A DNA stretch of 47,436 nt from an uncultured Glaciecola sp. (GTDB lineage Bacteria > Pseudomonadota > Gammaproteobacteria > Enterobacterales > Alteromonadaceae), in assembly GCA_947496235.1 (NCBI GenBank), contig CANMCE010000022.1, positions 1 through 47,436 of the forward strand, read 5' to 3'. The position numbers were made by a program, and so were the translations under genes. How positions within the stretch are numbered: position 1 is the first letter of the stretch; every line of letters starts with the position of its first letter. The notes under the pieces are model-generated. The model was given only the letters and a program-made list of their open reading frames with translations. It was not told the origin of the DNA and did no database searches. Below, in pieces: positions 1-8,539 of this stretch.

Positions 1-301
1 AGATTCGACACCTTTATCAAAACGGGTAACTCTCTCTTTTGCAAGAAGAAGTGTCAGATTAAGTTGAGACTATTTCACATAAATGTTGCTGTTAATTTCT
101 TCATAAAAATTAATTAACTATATAACTAACAATTGAACAAAGATTATCCTTAAAGGTGTTGCAAGTTTAGTCTTGGTGTTAAAAAAATAATCTGTAGTAG
201 CGCAAATATAAACTTGCACTGGAACCTAAAAAGTCGGGTAACTCTCAGATCAAGTCAGAGCTACTACATCTTTTCACAAAGTCTTTCAGTGGCTTAAATT
301 G
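1..301. other. gene-free left edge
   Basis: AT-rich sequence with no convincing reading frame. The 12-mer CGGGTAACTCTC occurs twice as a direct repeat (about 23-34 and 235-246), the only internal structure seen. It lies downstream of the minus-strand nuclease gene and may hold its terminator, but no hairpin with a T-run is evident. Confidence 0.4.
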
Positions 302-1468
302 TCAATACCCATTAAACTCACTTATTATTGCTTGCTCAATCTGAAATATAAATTCACGTTCTTTGCTCAACTTTTTTTCTATGTCTTCTTTAAGAAGAGC
401 CAAATCATCATACTTTTCAATTTCCAAATTGATATTCCAATTATGATTATGCACAGTTGACCACTTTGTACTTTTTGAATTCTTAGCGCCCTCAACCGTT
501 TTTAGCGCTTTTAATAATTTTTCTCTTAGTTCATGTTGCGAAGGAGGAACAACGCAGGTGAAAATGACTTTGGAAGTATAAAATCGAATTTCAAAAAGAA
601 ATGATTCGCTTTGATTCCAACCGGGCAATTTGCTTTTGGGCAATAATTCATTGAGTTTGGGTGTCGTAAATCTACAATAACCCTTACCTTGTGTACCTAA
701 AATATACCCTTCGTGTTGAATAACCTCGTCAAAAACTTCACCAAATTTCAAAGCTAGGTCTGGTTTTTTTTGGAAAATGAAATCTAATGCTTCTTTGTGA
801 TTTTTATATATCTCTTGTGCAATTTTCGTAGCTTCATCTTCCTGCATGACATTTCTCCTTAATATTTCAATGTAGTCATTAATATATATAGATATTTTTT
901 CAGACAATGAGTGCCCATAGATGCCTAAAATTATATCTAAAATTCTGATAATGGATTCATAACCGTATGAGACGTATAGGTCTTTATCTTCTTCTTGCTC
1001 TGGTGAATGAGAATATGGAGTCAAAAATACAAACGCATGCTCCTTTAGGGGAAATTCTTTTTGAATGATTTTTTTATATCGAGTTAACTGATTAGAGTGC
1101 TCTTTTGACCACATCTTGTTTTCAATAACGACTATAAAGTCATTTGTTTCCAATACTAAATCTATATGTCTAAACTCTCTGTGAATTATGAGCTTACTAG
1201 TGTCTATGCTATCGACACTAAATTCATCAATCCATTCCACGCGACTATCACTAAAAATATCCTTTAGGAACCACTTAAGAAAAGTATCTCTCAACTGGTG
1301 ACTTTGAGAAGGACTTAACAACCAAGCCAAAAAATTTGAATGTCGAATTTCGGTATTTGAGATTTTCAAAATCTCAAATAGATTTGGTTTTGAAAGGTTT
1401 AATGTTAACTGCTCTAACGTCGGATCTTTTATCAATGCACTCAGTTTTTCTATTATTGAAATATCCAT
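302..1468 (-). CDS. PD-(D/E)XK nuclease family protein
   Basis: 388 aa, predicted cytoplasmic. The N-terminal region has the E40-x-x-H-S-x-F-L-A-W pattern typical of the PDDEXK_4 group (PF14281). The nuclease core follows: R97-E98, then D103 in a HIDLVLE strand, then E116-N-K118, which gives the D...ExK metal-binding signature. The alternation of hydrophobic strands around D103 and E116 fits a restriction-endonuclease fold. The family is common in defence regions, but substrate and partners are not known. It is the last of three minus-strand genes, 166 nt after the preceding one, so it may have its own promoter. ATG start with GGGAT and GAGGA purine stretches upstream. The fold assignment is firm; a defence role is inferred. 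Confidence 0.8.
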   Translation of the reverse strand: MDISIIEKLSALIKDPTLEQLTLNLSKPNLFEILKISNTEIRHSNFLAWLLSPSQSHQLRDTFLKWFLKDIFSDSRVEWIDEFSVDSIDTSKLIIHREFRHIDLVLETNDFIVVIENKMWSKEHSNQLTRYKKIIQKEFPLKEHAFVFLTPYSHSPEQEEDKDLYVSYGYESIIRILDIILGIYGHSLSEKISIYINDYIEILRRNVMQEDEATKIAQEIYKNHKEALDFIFQKKPDLALKFGEVFDEVIQHEGYILGTQGKGYCRFTTPKLNELLPKSKLPGWNQSESFLFEIRFYTSKVIFTCVVPPSQHELREKLLKALKTVEGAKNSKSTKWSTVHNHNWNINLEIEKYDDLALLKEDIEKKLSKEREFIFQIEQAIISEFNGY

Positions 1469-1634
1469 ATCCCGTTACTTCTTTCCTCACTAAGAGTGTC
1501 ACATTCTAAATGACGTTCAAAAAGGAATAATAGCAGTTTTTTTCTTTAAAATTCAATAGATAACAATAATTGAATGAGTTCAATCATATGATTTGTAACA
1601 ATTGAATACTTTGGTACTTTTAAATAGTGTATAG

Positions 1635-2609
1635 TCACCTACCACATAGGGATAATATTTTGATTACACCTTCAGTCGAACCTAGCAAGTTCGGTATAGG
1701 CTGCTCTTTATTAAAGTTTAAGTGTTCATTAAGATACTCATCGGCAGAGACTGGACTTTTCAATTGTTTCAATAAAATGGCGTCTAATGCTTCAACCATA
1801 AATTGATGTTCTTCGTTATTGGGGGCGAGTTTTTTAAGTGTTTTACAAGATATTTCATGTTGTTTGAAAACTTCAGGTAGGTACTTTTTTAGAAAAGTGA
1901 CATCATTCTTGAACCACTGCACTAAATCAACGCTTCTTGAATAGTTTGTCAGTATTACTGCACCATACCCACCAATATAAAACTCGTTTACATTTGTAGA
2001 CTCGAAAATACCGCTTAACCGGTTCAGTCCAATTGTTGACGAGGCATGTTTTTTCGCGAAGAGGGCAAATGCATAAATACTATTTTTTGATAAGAAATTT
2101 TCTTTAGTCTTCTGCTCTAACGATGTGTCGTGTCGCCCTTGAAAGGGTCTACTTTCTTTTATTATTTGTTCAATGAATTTTGAATACACCATATCGACTG
2201 AATCAAGCGCAGTATTAAAATAAATATGACGCCACTTAGACTTCGTGCCACAGAAAAAATATTTAAGAACAAATCGCTCAGGTGGTAGTTGAACGTCTTT
2301 TACGTCATAGCCTTTTTGTTTAATAAGCTCAGGGGGACTTTTTGCCATATATCGAATATTTGGTTCAATTTTTACAAATACTTCTATTCCTAGTGCTGGA
2401 CTAAATAAAAAAAGTCCCCCCCAATTTGAGACAAAGATACTAAACCCCGCTAGTTTAAACGCCTTTAAAATCAACTTAAGTGTTGGTGTAATTTCCTTAA
2501 AGAAGTCTTTGATGTTTGGGAGAGATTGCGCTGCTTCTTTACAATAAATACTTATAGGAGAAAGGCTTTGTGATTTTCGTAAATCGCGAACGGTTTTATA
2601 GATGCTCAT
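1635..2609 (-). CDS. hypothetical protein (324 aa), middle gene of nuclease cluster
   Basis: I do not recognise a family. The protein is soluble, with no signal peptide or membrane segment, and lysine-rich at both ends. Residues about 55-75 form a hydrophobic stretch (WGGLFLFSP) that looks like a buried strand rather than a membrane helix. The central region ends in a YIGGYGAVILT stretch that could be a second core sheet. Its start overlaps the 3' end of the upstream gene by 14 nt, so translational coupling is likely and the two products probably act together. Next downstream is a PD-(D/E)XK nuclease. A defence module is possible, but nothing in this sequence proves it. Confidence 0.6.
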   Translation of the reverse strand: MSIYKTVRDLRKSQSLSPISIYCKEAAQSLPNIKDFFKEITPTLKLILKAFKLAGFSIFVSNWGGLFLFSPALGIEVFVKIEPNIRYMAKSPPELIKQKGYDVKDVQLPPERFVLKYFFCGTKSKWRHIYFNTALDSVDMVYSKFIEQIIKESRPFQGRHDTSLEQKTKENFLSKNSIYAFALFAKKHASSTIGLNRLSGIFESTNVNEFYIGGYGAVILTNYSRSVDLVQWFKNDVTFLKKYLPEVFKQHEISCKTLKKLAPNNEEHQFMVEALDAILLKQLKSPVSADEYLNEHLNFNKEQPIPNLLGSTEGVIKILSLCGR

Positions 2610-3450
2610 CTTTATTTACCAGTGTTATCGAAGCAGTTTCAGTACGTTTTCCCAACTCACCTGATTTGAGCACTTTGGGGCCATCTAGGTAAATAACGCC
2701 ATCATGATATCGAGCGGACGTAATTTGAATTTCAATGATGTTATTTTGGAAATGGCTTTGAGTTACGATGTAATCGCCAATGCCAATACCTAGTATTTGC
2801 TTGCAAAGGATTTTGCACTTTTCATCAATGTAAGATTCCAGTTTTTCATTTGCAATCGATAACATTTTAATTTCCGCACTTACTTCGTATGCAAGAGCAC
2901 TGGTTGAAGTACTTTCAGAAATTACACTAGCCGATGTCAATTTATTGAGCGCATTATCTAAATCGTCTAAACTATATTGTCTATCTAAGGCAATATTTAA
3001 TTCCTTTTCTAATTGTTTAATTTCTTGAATAAGAACTATTGCAGCTTCGGAAGATAACAATGATAAATTTAGTTCTTTAGGTTTTGTGAAGTCTCTTGTC
3101 ATTACACTTGACAAAGGTAATCTTTTCGATACAAACACAGGTAATTTTTCAGGTGCAAACGCACCCGAAAAGTAAATAGCGCCATTTGTAATATGAAGAT
3201 TTGTATTGATTTTTTGATAAATTAAGTCGTCTAAGGAGCTAAACCAATTGATGTCTTCAATCTTATAAACGACCTCAATTAACCCATTTAATTCAATAAG
3301 TTGTAATCCCTCATCAATTTTCTTTAACAATGTTGATGTAACGAGTGCGCTACAAAGTGATGGACGGGGAATTAAAAAAGAATATCTTGCACTAGCAGGC
3401 TCAAAAGTTTTTAGTAGGTCGACATTTAAACACATCAGCTTTTTAATCAA
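2596..3450 (-). CDS. hypothetical protein (284 aa), first gene of nuclease cluster
   Basis: Family not recognised. The start is a TTG at 3450 with an AAGGACAGG ribosome-binding stretch just upstream; the next in-frame ATG, five codons later, lacks one. Residues about 135-210 are predicted helical with heptad-like leucines, probably a coiled coil. The C-terminal third carries a short beta-rich module (ITSARYHDGVIYLDGPKVL) and resembles another strand pair near residues 75-100 (LHITNGAIYFSG), hinting at an internal duplication. No signal peptide. It heads a co-directional set with the 324-aa protein and the nuclease. Confidence 0.6.
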   Translation of the reverse strand: MIKKLMCLNVDLLKTFEPASARYSFLIPRPSLCSALVTSTLLKKIDEGLQLIELNGLIEVVYKIEDINWFSSLDDLIYQKINTNLHITNGAIYFSGAFAPEKLPVFVSKRLPLSSVMTRDFTKPKELNLSLLSSEAAIVLIQEIKQLEKELNIALDRQYSLDDLDNALNKLTSASVISESTSTSALAYEVSAEIKMLSIANEKLESYIDEKCKILCKQILGIGIGDYIVTQSHFQNNIIEIQITSARYHDGVIYLDGPKVLKSGELGKRTETASITLVNKDEHL

Positions 3451-3558
3451 ATTACCTGTCCTTAAAAATAAATTTTCAGTGAAATGGCCCGTAGTTCATA
3501 ATAGAACAGTTTCACTCAGCGTATGTTTGCAATATTGTTTTCGCTTCCTGTTCGTGGA

Positions 3559-4022
3559 GTATTGACAAGTTAAGTTTTAAAATTCAAAGAATTCTAACAG
3601 TCTAAATATTCAAATCGCAGCCACTCTCTATTTAGAGTCAATTGCCCTACTCCTCAACATTTTTTTAATGCATGGCAGAGATCATGTATCTTCATTTCTG
3701 AAACTCAACATAAGAACTCAGGATTCGCTAGTCTTGTATGTACTATGGATATGAATTTCCGAATGAAGATATCTCTAATCCGATAGAGCTGTTCAGATAA
3801 CTAGACTTTATTGTTAGTATGCAAAGCGATCTTATATGTAGTTCCAACAAATATGGCTTAAAGTTCTACAGGATAACTGCGAAATTTATCAATCAATATT
3901 TTCCGTGGAAGTTTTTTATTTAAGCCAACTAAATATTCTTTAAGCTACCTTCCTATCACTCTTCTCTTGGACTAATATATCAATAACATCACCATCTTGA
4001 TCGAAGGCTCGCCATAGATAAT
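3559..4022 (-). mobile_element. IS6-family remnant A (3' half)
   Basis: Begins with the element end AGTATTGACAAGTTAAG and is alignable by eye with the 16146-16934 copy up to CGCCATAGAT, where the match stops. It carries only the transposase C-terminal half and is riddled with stops. Position 4023-4086 shows nothing recognisable; 4246-4403 has only a short GCCAGTGTCACAGACACAG repetitive patch. Confidence 0.65.
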
Positions 4023-4086
4023 GATGGGCCAAATAGCGTATTAAATAACGCCTTGAGTAAATTTGTGACGCTTTTAAATATCCTGT

Positions 4087-4245
4087 TTGATTGCATGAAC
4101 ATTTAATCCACTATTGCATTGAATATTTGATCCGTCCATTTCCGTTTGGTTGATTAACAAATAAGAAAAATTTGATTAGTCATGCAGAGCAATTATTAAT
4201 GCAAATGATTGCTAAAACTGGCTCATTTTTAAATTCAAACTAACA
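4087..4245. repeat. dispersed ~160-bp repeat, copy R1
   Basis: Nearly the same sequence recurs at 13491-13649 (R2) and 32106-32266 (R3) in the same orientation, and in shortened form at 43503-43605 and 47180-47270. On the minus strand one frame reads YLLIN..EMDGSNIQCNS with few stops, so the family may be the decayed end of a gene. R1 lies just downstream of the restriction cassette's last gene. Confidence 0.8.
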
Positions 4246-4403
4246 GATGCTCGCCGATACATGGCTTTAAAGTGATGTCAGCACCAGTGCCAGTGTCACA
4301 GACACAGCGCTCTTAATAATACAACATCAGACACAAAAACTTCAGAATATTTGGAGACAATCCAACCTTAGTGAATTAAATATAGATCTAATTACATACT
4401 AGT

Positions 4404-5684
4404 TTAATACGAACAAAAAATCTGTCCGGTAATATCAGAGCCATCGTTTATATACAGTTTCTTACTATTAACATACTTTCTTATCAGATTGACTGGGTCG
4501 CAATAATGACATTGTATTTCACCATACTGTTCAACAGACACAAACTTTTCAATAGCGATTTTTCTCTGTCCTCGTACACCTACTTTCGCCTTTAAAAGAT
4601 TATGTTCCGTACCTGGAAAAATGAAATGTAAAGTGACTGTAACATCAACCCCACAAATCTCTTCAGCTGCTGTCTTATAAAAAAACTGCTTCACCAAATC
4701 TGGCCAGCCCGGCGCTGATTCAGCAGATGCTGCTTTGTAGTATTTTGCATCTATTACTGCCCACTTTTTATTATCTTTACTCGCAATGACAGTATCGGTC
4801 CTTTGCCCTTTCCCAGCGACTTCATGGTAGTGCTCATCCTGCAAATAGTAAGGAACAGGGAGTCTGTTGTTAATATCAATTTTATTGGGAAGACAGTTGT
4901 CCAGCATCCCCTCCCAAACATTGTGAAAAGCCCTTGTACCAACCAACAATTCGTAACCTTCAGTCTCAGAACTTTTTTGTATAAAGCGTTTCAGCATATT
5001 AATTAGCTGGATGTCTCGGTCTGAGTAGATTTGTGTCAACTCACGATCCAACTCTGAAACCTGAGTATCAAAATCACCATTAGGTTCAGGAAGTGTTTCC
5101 AGTCGTTCATCAAACAGTCTTTCCTGTCCAAAGAGCAATACACCATATTGTCGGCTGATTTCTTTGATAACTCGAGCGTGAATTCTGGCTGTTTCACTTT
5201 CTGAAACATAGCGCGTACAACTGGACTCAAAGGATAGATAAACGTGACTATTTCCAGATGGAAAAGGAGTGTGGCGAGAAATGGTTCTTTTCCAGTCGGT
5301 ACGCCCGTAATTTAATGAGTAATGTTTTTTTCTCCTGACATACAAACCGTTCGCTAGATAATCGTCGACCAGAGCTGAAGCTAGTGATAATGAATCACCA
5401 CCGATAAGTTCATTTTTATTGCCTTCATAAACTCCTGATACTTTACCGAAATAGTATCGCATCAGAGCCTGCAGCAAATAAAAAGCATTCTCTGACGTTT
5501 CATATCCTTCTTGGCTATTTCTAGGCATAAATACAGCGATTCCGTAATGCCATGAAACAAAACCGCAATACTGAACTTCAAGATGATCAGGAGCAATCAG
5601 GCCTTTCTGAGTCATCCTCTCCCTTAGCAGTGGAGGCAATAACTTGATTGCTGTTCTGTCTCTATGAAACGTCAGCTTATTCAT
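4404..5684 (-). CDS. LlaJI/McrC-type restriction endonuclease subunit
   Basis: 426 aa. Fits the nuclease subunit of McrBC-like, GTP/ATP-dependent restriction systems (RE_LlaJI group): a long N-terminal recognition or assembly region, then a PD-(D/E)XK core with D297 (RTDTV) and D312-A-K314 in an AVIDAKYY strand, the hallmark of McrC-like nucleases. It overlaps the upstream McrB-like gene by 4 nt (ATGA), so the two are translationally coupled, as expected for an ATPase/nuclease pair. Last gene of the five-gene operon. The nuclease presumably cuts when the AAA+ partner translocates. Target specificity cannot be read from the sequence; protection would come from the divergent cytosine methyltransferase. 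Confidence 0.8.
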   Translation of the reverse strand: MNKLTFHRDRTAIKLLPPLLRERMTQKGLIAPDHLEVQYCGFVSWHYGIAVFMPRNSQEGYETSENAFYLLQALMRYYFGKVSGVYEGNKNELIGGDSLSLASALVDDYLANGLYVRRKKHYSLNYGRTDWKRTISRHTPFPSGNSHVYLSFESSCTRYVSESETARIHARVIKEISRQYGVLLFGQERLFDERLETLPEPNGDFDTQVSELDRELTQIYSDRDIQLINMLKRFIQKSSETEGYELLVGTRAFHNVWEGMLDNCLPNKIDINNRLPVPYYLQDEHYHEVAGKGQRTDTVIASKDNKKWAVIDAKYYKAASAESAPGWPDLVKQFFYKTAAEEICGVDVTVTLHFIFPGTEHNLLKAKVGVRGQRKIAIEKFVSVEQYGEIQCHYCDPVNLIRKYVNSKKLYINDGSDITGQIFCSY

Positions 5685-7561
5685 TGTGAATCTGCTTTTG
5701 TGCCATGCTCTTTTATTAATTGGTCGGTTTCATCAGCAAATATAGGCTTATCCGTAGAAAAGTCGGTAAACAAATCACCAAAAGTTGTAATATCTTTTTT
5801 AAAGATACGCTTTCTGTCTTGATGTTTGTGCCTTAACACATCATCCCATAAATAAACAAAGAGTTTACCGCTCAAAGCCATTTTCCAATTTTTCAGCTCT
5901 ACTTTATCTAGAAAGAACGGACCAATTAAACGGTCTTCTGCGACTCTGAACTCTTTAAGCATCCTGTTGATAATACTATCTGCAAAGCTTTTCCAAGATA
6001 TATGATACATACCGTCAGTAGTTATCAACTCCAGTTGCTGCTCAGGTGCCTTATTGAAATTAAGGCTAATGTATTCGAAGGACCACCGACGCTTAAAAGC
6101 TGTATCTAATGGCATTACTGCCTGATCACTGCTATTCATTGTCGCGTAGATGAACAAATTAGAAGGTATCCTGAGTTCTTTTATTGATGTGGATATATTC
6201 TGCTTTAAGAACTCTAGTATATCCGGATCAGACACTTCAATACTGTATTTACTGCTACCGTCCTCGCCACGATCTAGCAACTGGAATATTTCGCCAAATA
6301 CTGCAGCTGCAGGAGCACGGTTGATTTCCTCGATGATAAGATAAACTTTATATGACGGATTTTTTTCCGCTTCTATAAGTGCTTTGACAAAAGGTCCGAG
6401 ACGATACTGATAAGTGATCAATGGTGAGCCATTTATTCTTTCAGTATGAGGTTTGAGTGAGCCGACAAAATCACTGTATTGAGTATCCGGATGGAACACA
6501 GTGACAACTTTCCTAGTACCTTCCTGATCAGTCAATTTTTTAATACTGTGACTTTTCCCAGTTCCGGGAGCGCCATAGATAATTTTATTCAGGCCACCTT
6601 TCACCCTTTCCGCAACTGCAGATCTTAAGTAAAACTTGTCTGCATCTTTTCCAACAACAACATTTTGCCAAAGATCTGATATCAAAGTAGATACATGATT
6701 AAAAACGGTATCAGTATCTAGTAAGCCTTTTTTAATAAATACATACTTCTTCTGAACAGAATGGTAATGAACCGGTTCTTCTACGTATGAAGAGTTGCCA
6801 GCTACAGGAGTATGACTTAGCAGAAAAGCATTAGGTATGCCATCCCAGTCCACCATGTCATCACTTTCTGAAGCAAATAGGTCATCAAACTTATTGTTCC
6901 AGCCAAGGATCGACATAATCATAAACAGAAGTTCATCACCCTTTTGCGCCAGCAGTAAATAGGGAACACTGGAAGAATAATGTTTAATCAAATATTCATA
7001 AGCGTCAGGTGACTCATGAAACGCATAAATCAGCTGACCTAACATATCAGAACTAACATCGCGAACAGGCATAGCCTTCAACAATATAGAGCGAAAAAAA
7101 TCACTGCCAGAGCGAAATTTTTTATTGGATTCACCTTGGGCATTAATAATATCTTTGGCGTTCAAGCGATCAGACTTGTTCTTAAATACCCTAACAAAGT
7201 TATCTTTACTGTATAAATCTAAAGTATCTAAAACACTATTCTTAGGGTTATGGCTGGTTATTAGATCATGGAACTCTGTAGCAGAAACATTTGTCGTAAC
7301 TTTATCAAAAATCTCCATATAACGACTAAGTAAGTCAACTAATGGCTTAATTTTTATCGCATACAAAAAGTAATGGCTAGGGATATAAGTATGATTTTTG
7401 TCACCGCTGACTCTTGCTGAGTAATCATACGTTTCTATATCTAAGTTGAGCTTTTTAAATTCCTGCTTCGCTTCATCTCCAAACTTTATTTCATCAAAGC
7501 GCCAGCCTTCATCCGGCTCACCCTGAAACCACTTCCCAACCACATTAATTTTTGAAAGCAT
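5681..7561 (-). CDS. McrB-like AAA+ ATPase (LlaJI R1 type)
   Basis: 626 aa. Residues 1-310 are an unassigned N-terminal region, probably for DNA recognition. The AAA+ module follows: Walker A GAPGTGKS at 330-337, Walker B with E411-E412 (LIIEEINRA), sensor-1 region ATMNSSDQ near 473-480, and FKRRW near 489-493. The EEINRAP and MNxxDxxxxxLDxAxxRRW patterns are those of McrB-type GTPases. It probably forms a ring motor activating the nuclease encoded immediately downstream (4-nt overlap). The gap to the upstream gene is 54 nt, the only real gap in the operon. Whether it uses GTP or ATP cannot be told from sequence. Confidence 0.85.
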   Translation of the reverse strand: MLSKINVVGKWFQGEPDEGWRFDEIKFGDEAKQEFKKLNLDIETYDYSARVSGDKNHTYIPSHYFLYAIKIKPLVDLLSRYMEIFDKVTTNVSATEFHDLITSHNPKNSVLDTLDLYSKDNFVRVFKNKSDRLNAKDIINAQGESNKKFRSGSDFFRSILLKAMPVRDVSSDMLGQLIYAFHESPDAYEYLIKHYSSSVPYLLLAQKGDELLFMIMSILGWNNKFDDLFASESDDMVDWDGIPNAFLLSHTPVAGNSSYVEEPVHYHSVQKKYVFIKKGLLDTDTVFNHVSTLISDLWQNVVVGKDADKFYLRSAVAERVKGGLNKIIYGAPGTGKSHSIKKLTDQEGTRKVVTVFHPDTQYSDFVGSLKPHTERINGSPLITYQYRLGPFVKALIEAEKNPSYKVYLIIEEINRAPAAAVFGEIFQLLDRGEDGSSKYSIEVSDPDILEFLKQNISTSIKELRIPSNLFIYATMNSSDQAVMPLDTAFKRRWSFEYISLNFNKAPEQQLELITTDGMYHISWKSFADSIINRMLKEFRVAEDRLIGPFFLDKVELKNWKMALSGKLFVYLWDDVLRHKHQDRKRIFKKDITTFGDLFTDFSTDKPIFADETDQLIKEHGTKADSQ

Positions 7562-7615
7562 AGTTACCCATTTCCTTAAAGAATCCGTCAGTACATCAGC
7601 ACCGCAGGTCTTAAC

Positions 7616-8539
7616 TTAATCGTTTTTAATCCATAAGCTACGTGATACAATCTGACGCATATTTTCGACGAATTTTTTGCTATCGTCAGAAAACTGACTG
7701 TTTTCAAACTCCCCCATATAGAACAGTAGTTCTGCTAAAGGTTTTGAGTGTTCTTCTGAAAGATTGCGTACTAACGGATGTTCGCAGTTCAACGTAATAT
7801 AGTGATCGTCATCATAACCTGGCTCCCATAAGGATCCATCTGTTGTTTTACCCAATCGAACGTCAACATCTTCCAATATTGGGGTAATAATACGTAAGCG
7901 CTGCAGGTGTTCTCCTCGACCTGAACAAAGAATTCTGAATTCAAGTAGAGCATTGAAAATAATGGCGAGCGCATCGCTGAATCCTGAACGATAAATATTG
8001 TAGCGATCGGCAATAATGTTGCCAAACATATCTGTATTATCCGCGCCGACTCCTTCACAATCAGGAATTAAATTAAATTGATTTCGAATCTCTACAGGCA
8101 TAAAGATACGAGCATATTTTTTTCCCTGATGCTGCAATGCTTCGGAAACTTTATCGATTGAAAATATAAAGTTATCTAGCCCTAAAATATCGGCAACCTC
8201 ATAAGACATGCGAACAACAGGAGACTTATCAGGAAGGTTTTCATTCAACCAGTCTTTAAGCGCCAAAGCTCGTCTCTTGAGGTCACCGTTAGGTAAATCG
8301 GCTACCTCAACAGCCATAGTCATTTCGAAGGAATCTCTATGACTGAAAGTCACTGCACTCCCTACTATCTGATAAACATAATCGGACACGATTTGGTCAG
8401 ACTCATTAAAAATACGATTGAACAAGTCTATCGGAATCGGTATACGGTTTTGCCAGAAAATCAGCCCGTCTACACGGTATTTAGGGTTTTTATCATTCAA
8501 GTAACGTTTAAAATCCCCTAGATCGAACTGATAACTCAT
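7616..8539 (-). CDS. MORC-partner protein sharing the GHKL protein's C-terminal domain
   Basis: 307 aa, no family recognised by name. Its last 70 residues (237-305) align with residues 442-517 of the neighbouring GHKL ATPase: LWEP..DD, then L..HP, then a helix with LL......E....FS, then RQ.VS..L. The two proteins therefore share a domain and probably dimerise or bind the same partner through it. The first ~230 residues lack the ATPase motifs. The start codon overlaps the GHKL stop by 4 nt, so co-production is expected. Role inferred: adaptor or second subunit in the restriction complex. Confidence 0.75.
   Translation of the reverse strand: MSYQFDLGDFKRYLNDKNPKYRVDGLIFWQNRIPIPIDLFNRIFNESDQIVSDYVYQIVGSAVTFSHRDSFEMTMAVEVADLPNGDLKRRALALKDWLNENLPDKSPVVRMSYEVADILGLDNFIFSIDKVSEALQHQGKKYARIFMPVEIRNQFNLIPDCEGVGADNTDMFGNIIADRYNIYRSGFSDALAIIFNALLEFRILCSGRGEHLQRLRIITPILEDVDVRLGKTTDGSLWEPGYDDDHYITLNCEHPLVRNLSEEHSKPLAELLFYMGEFENSQFSDDSKKFVENMRQIVSRSLWIKND

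Noticed and set aside
1-246. Direct repeat of CGGGTAACTCTC as an array or attachment site
   Set aside because: Only two 12-bp copies, with no regular spacing or conserved flanks.
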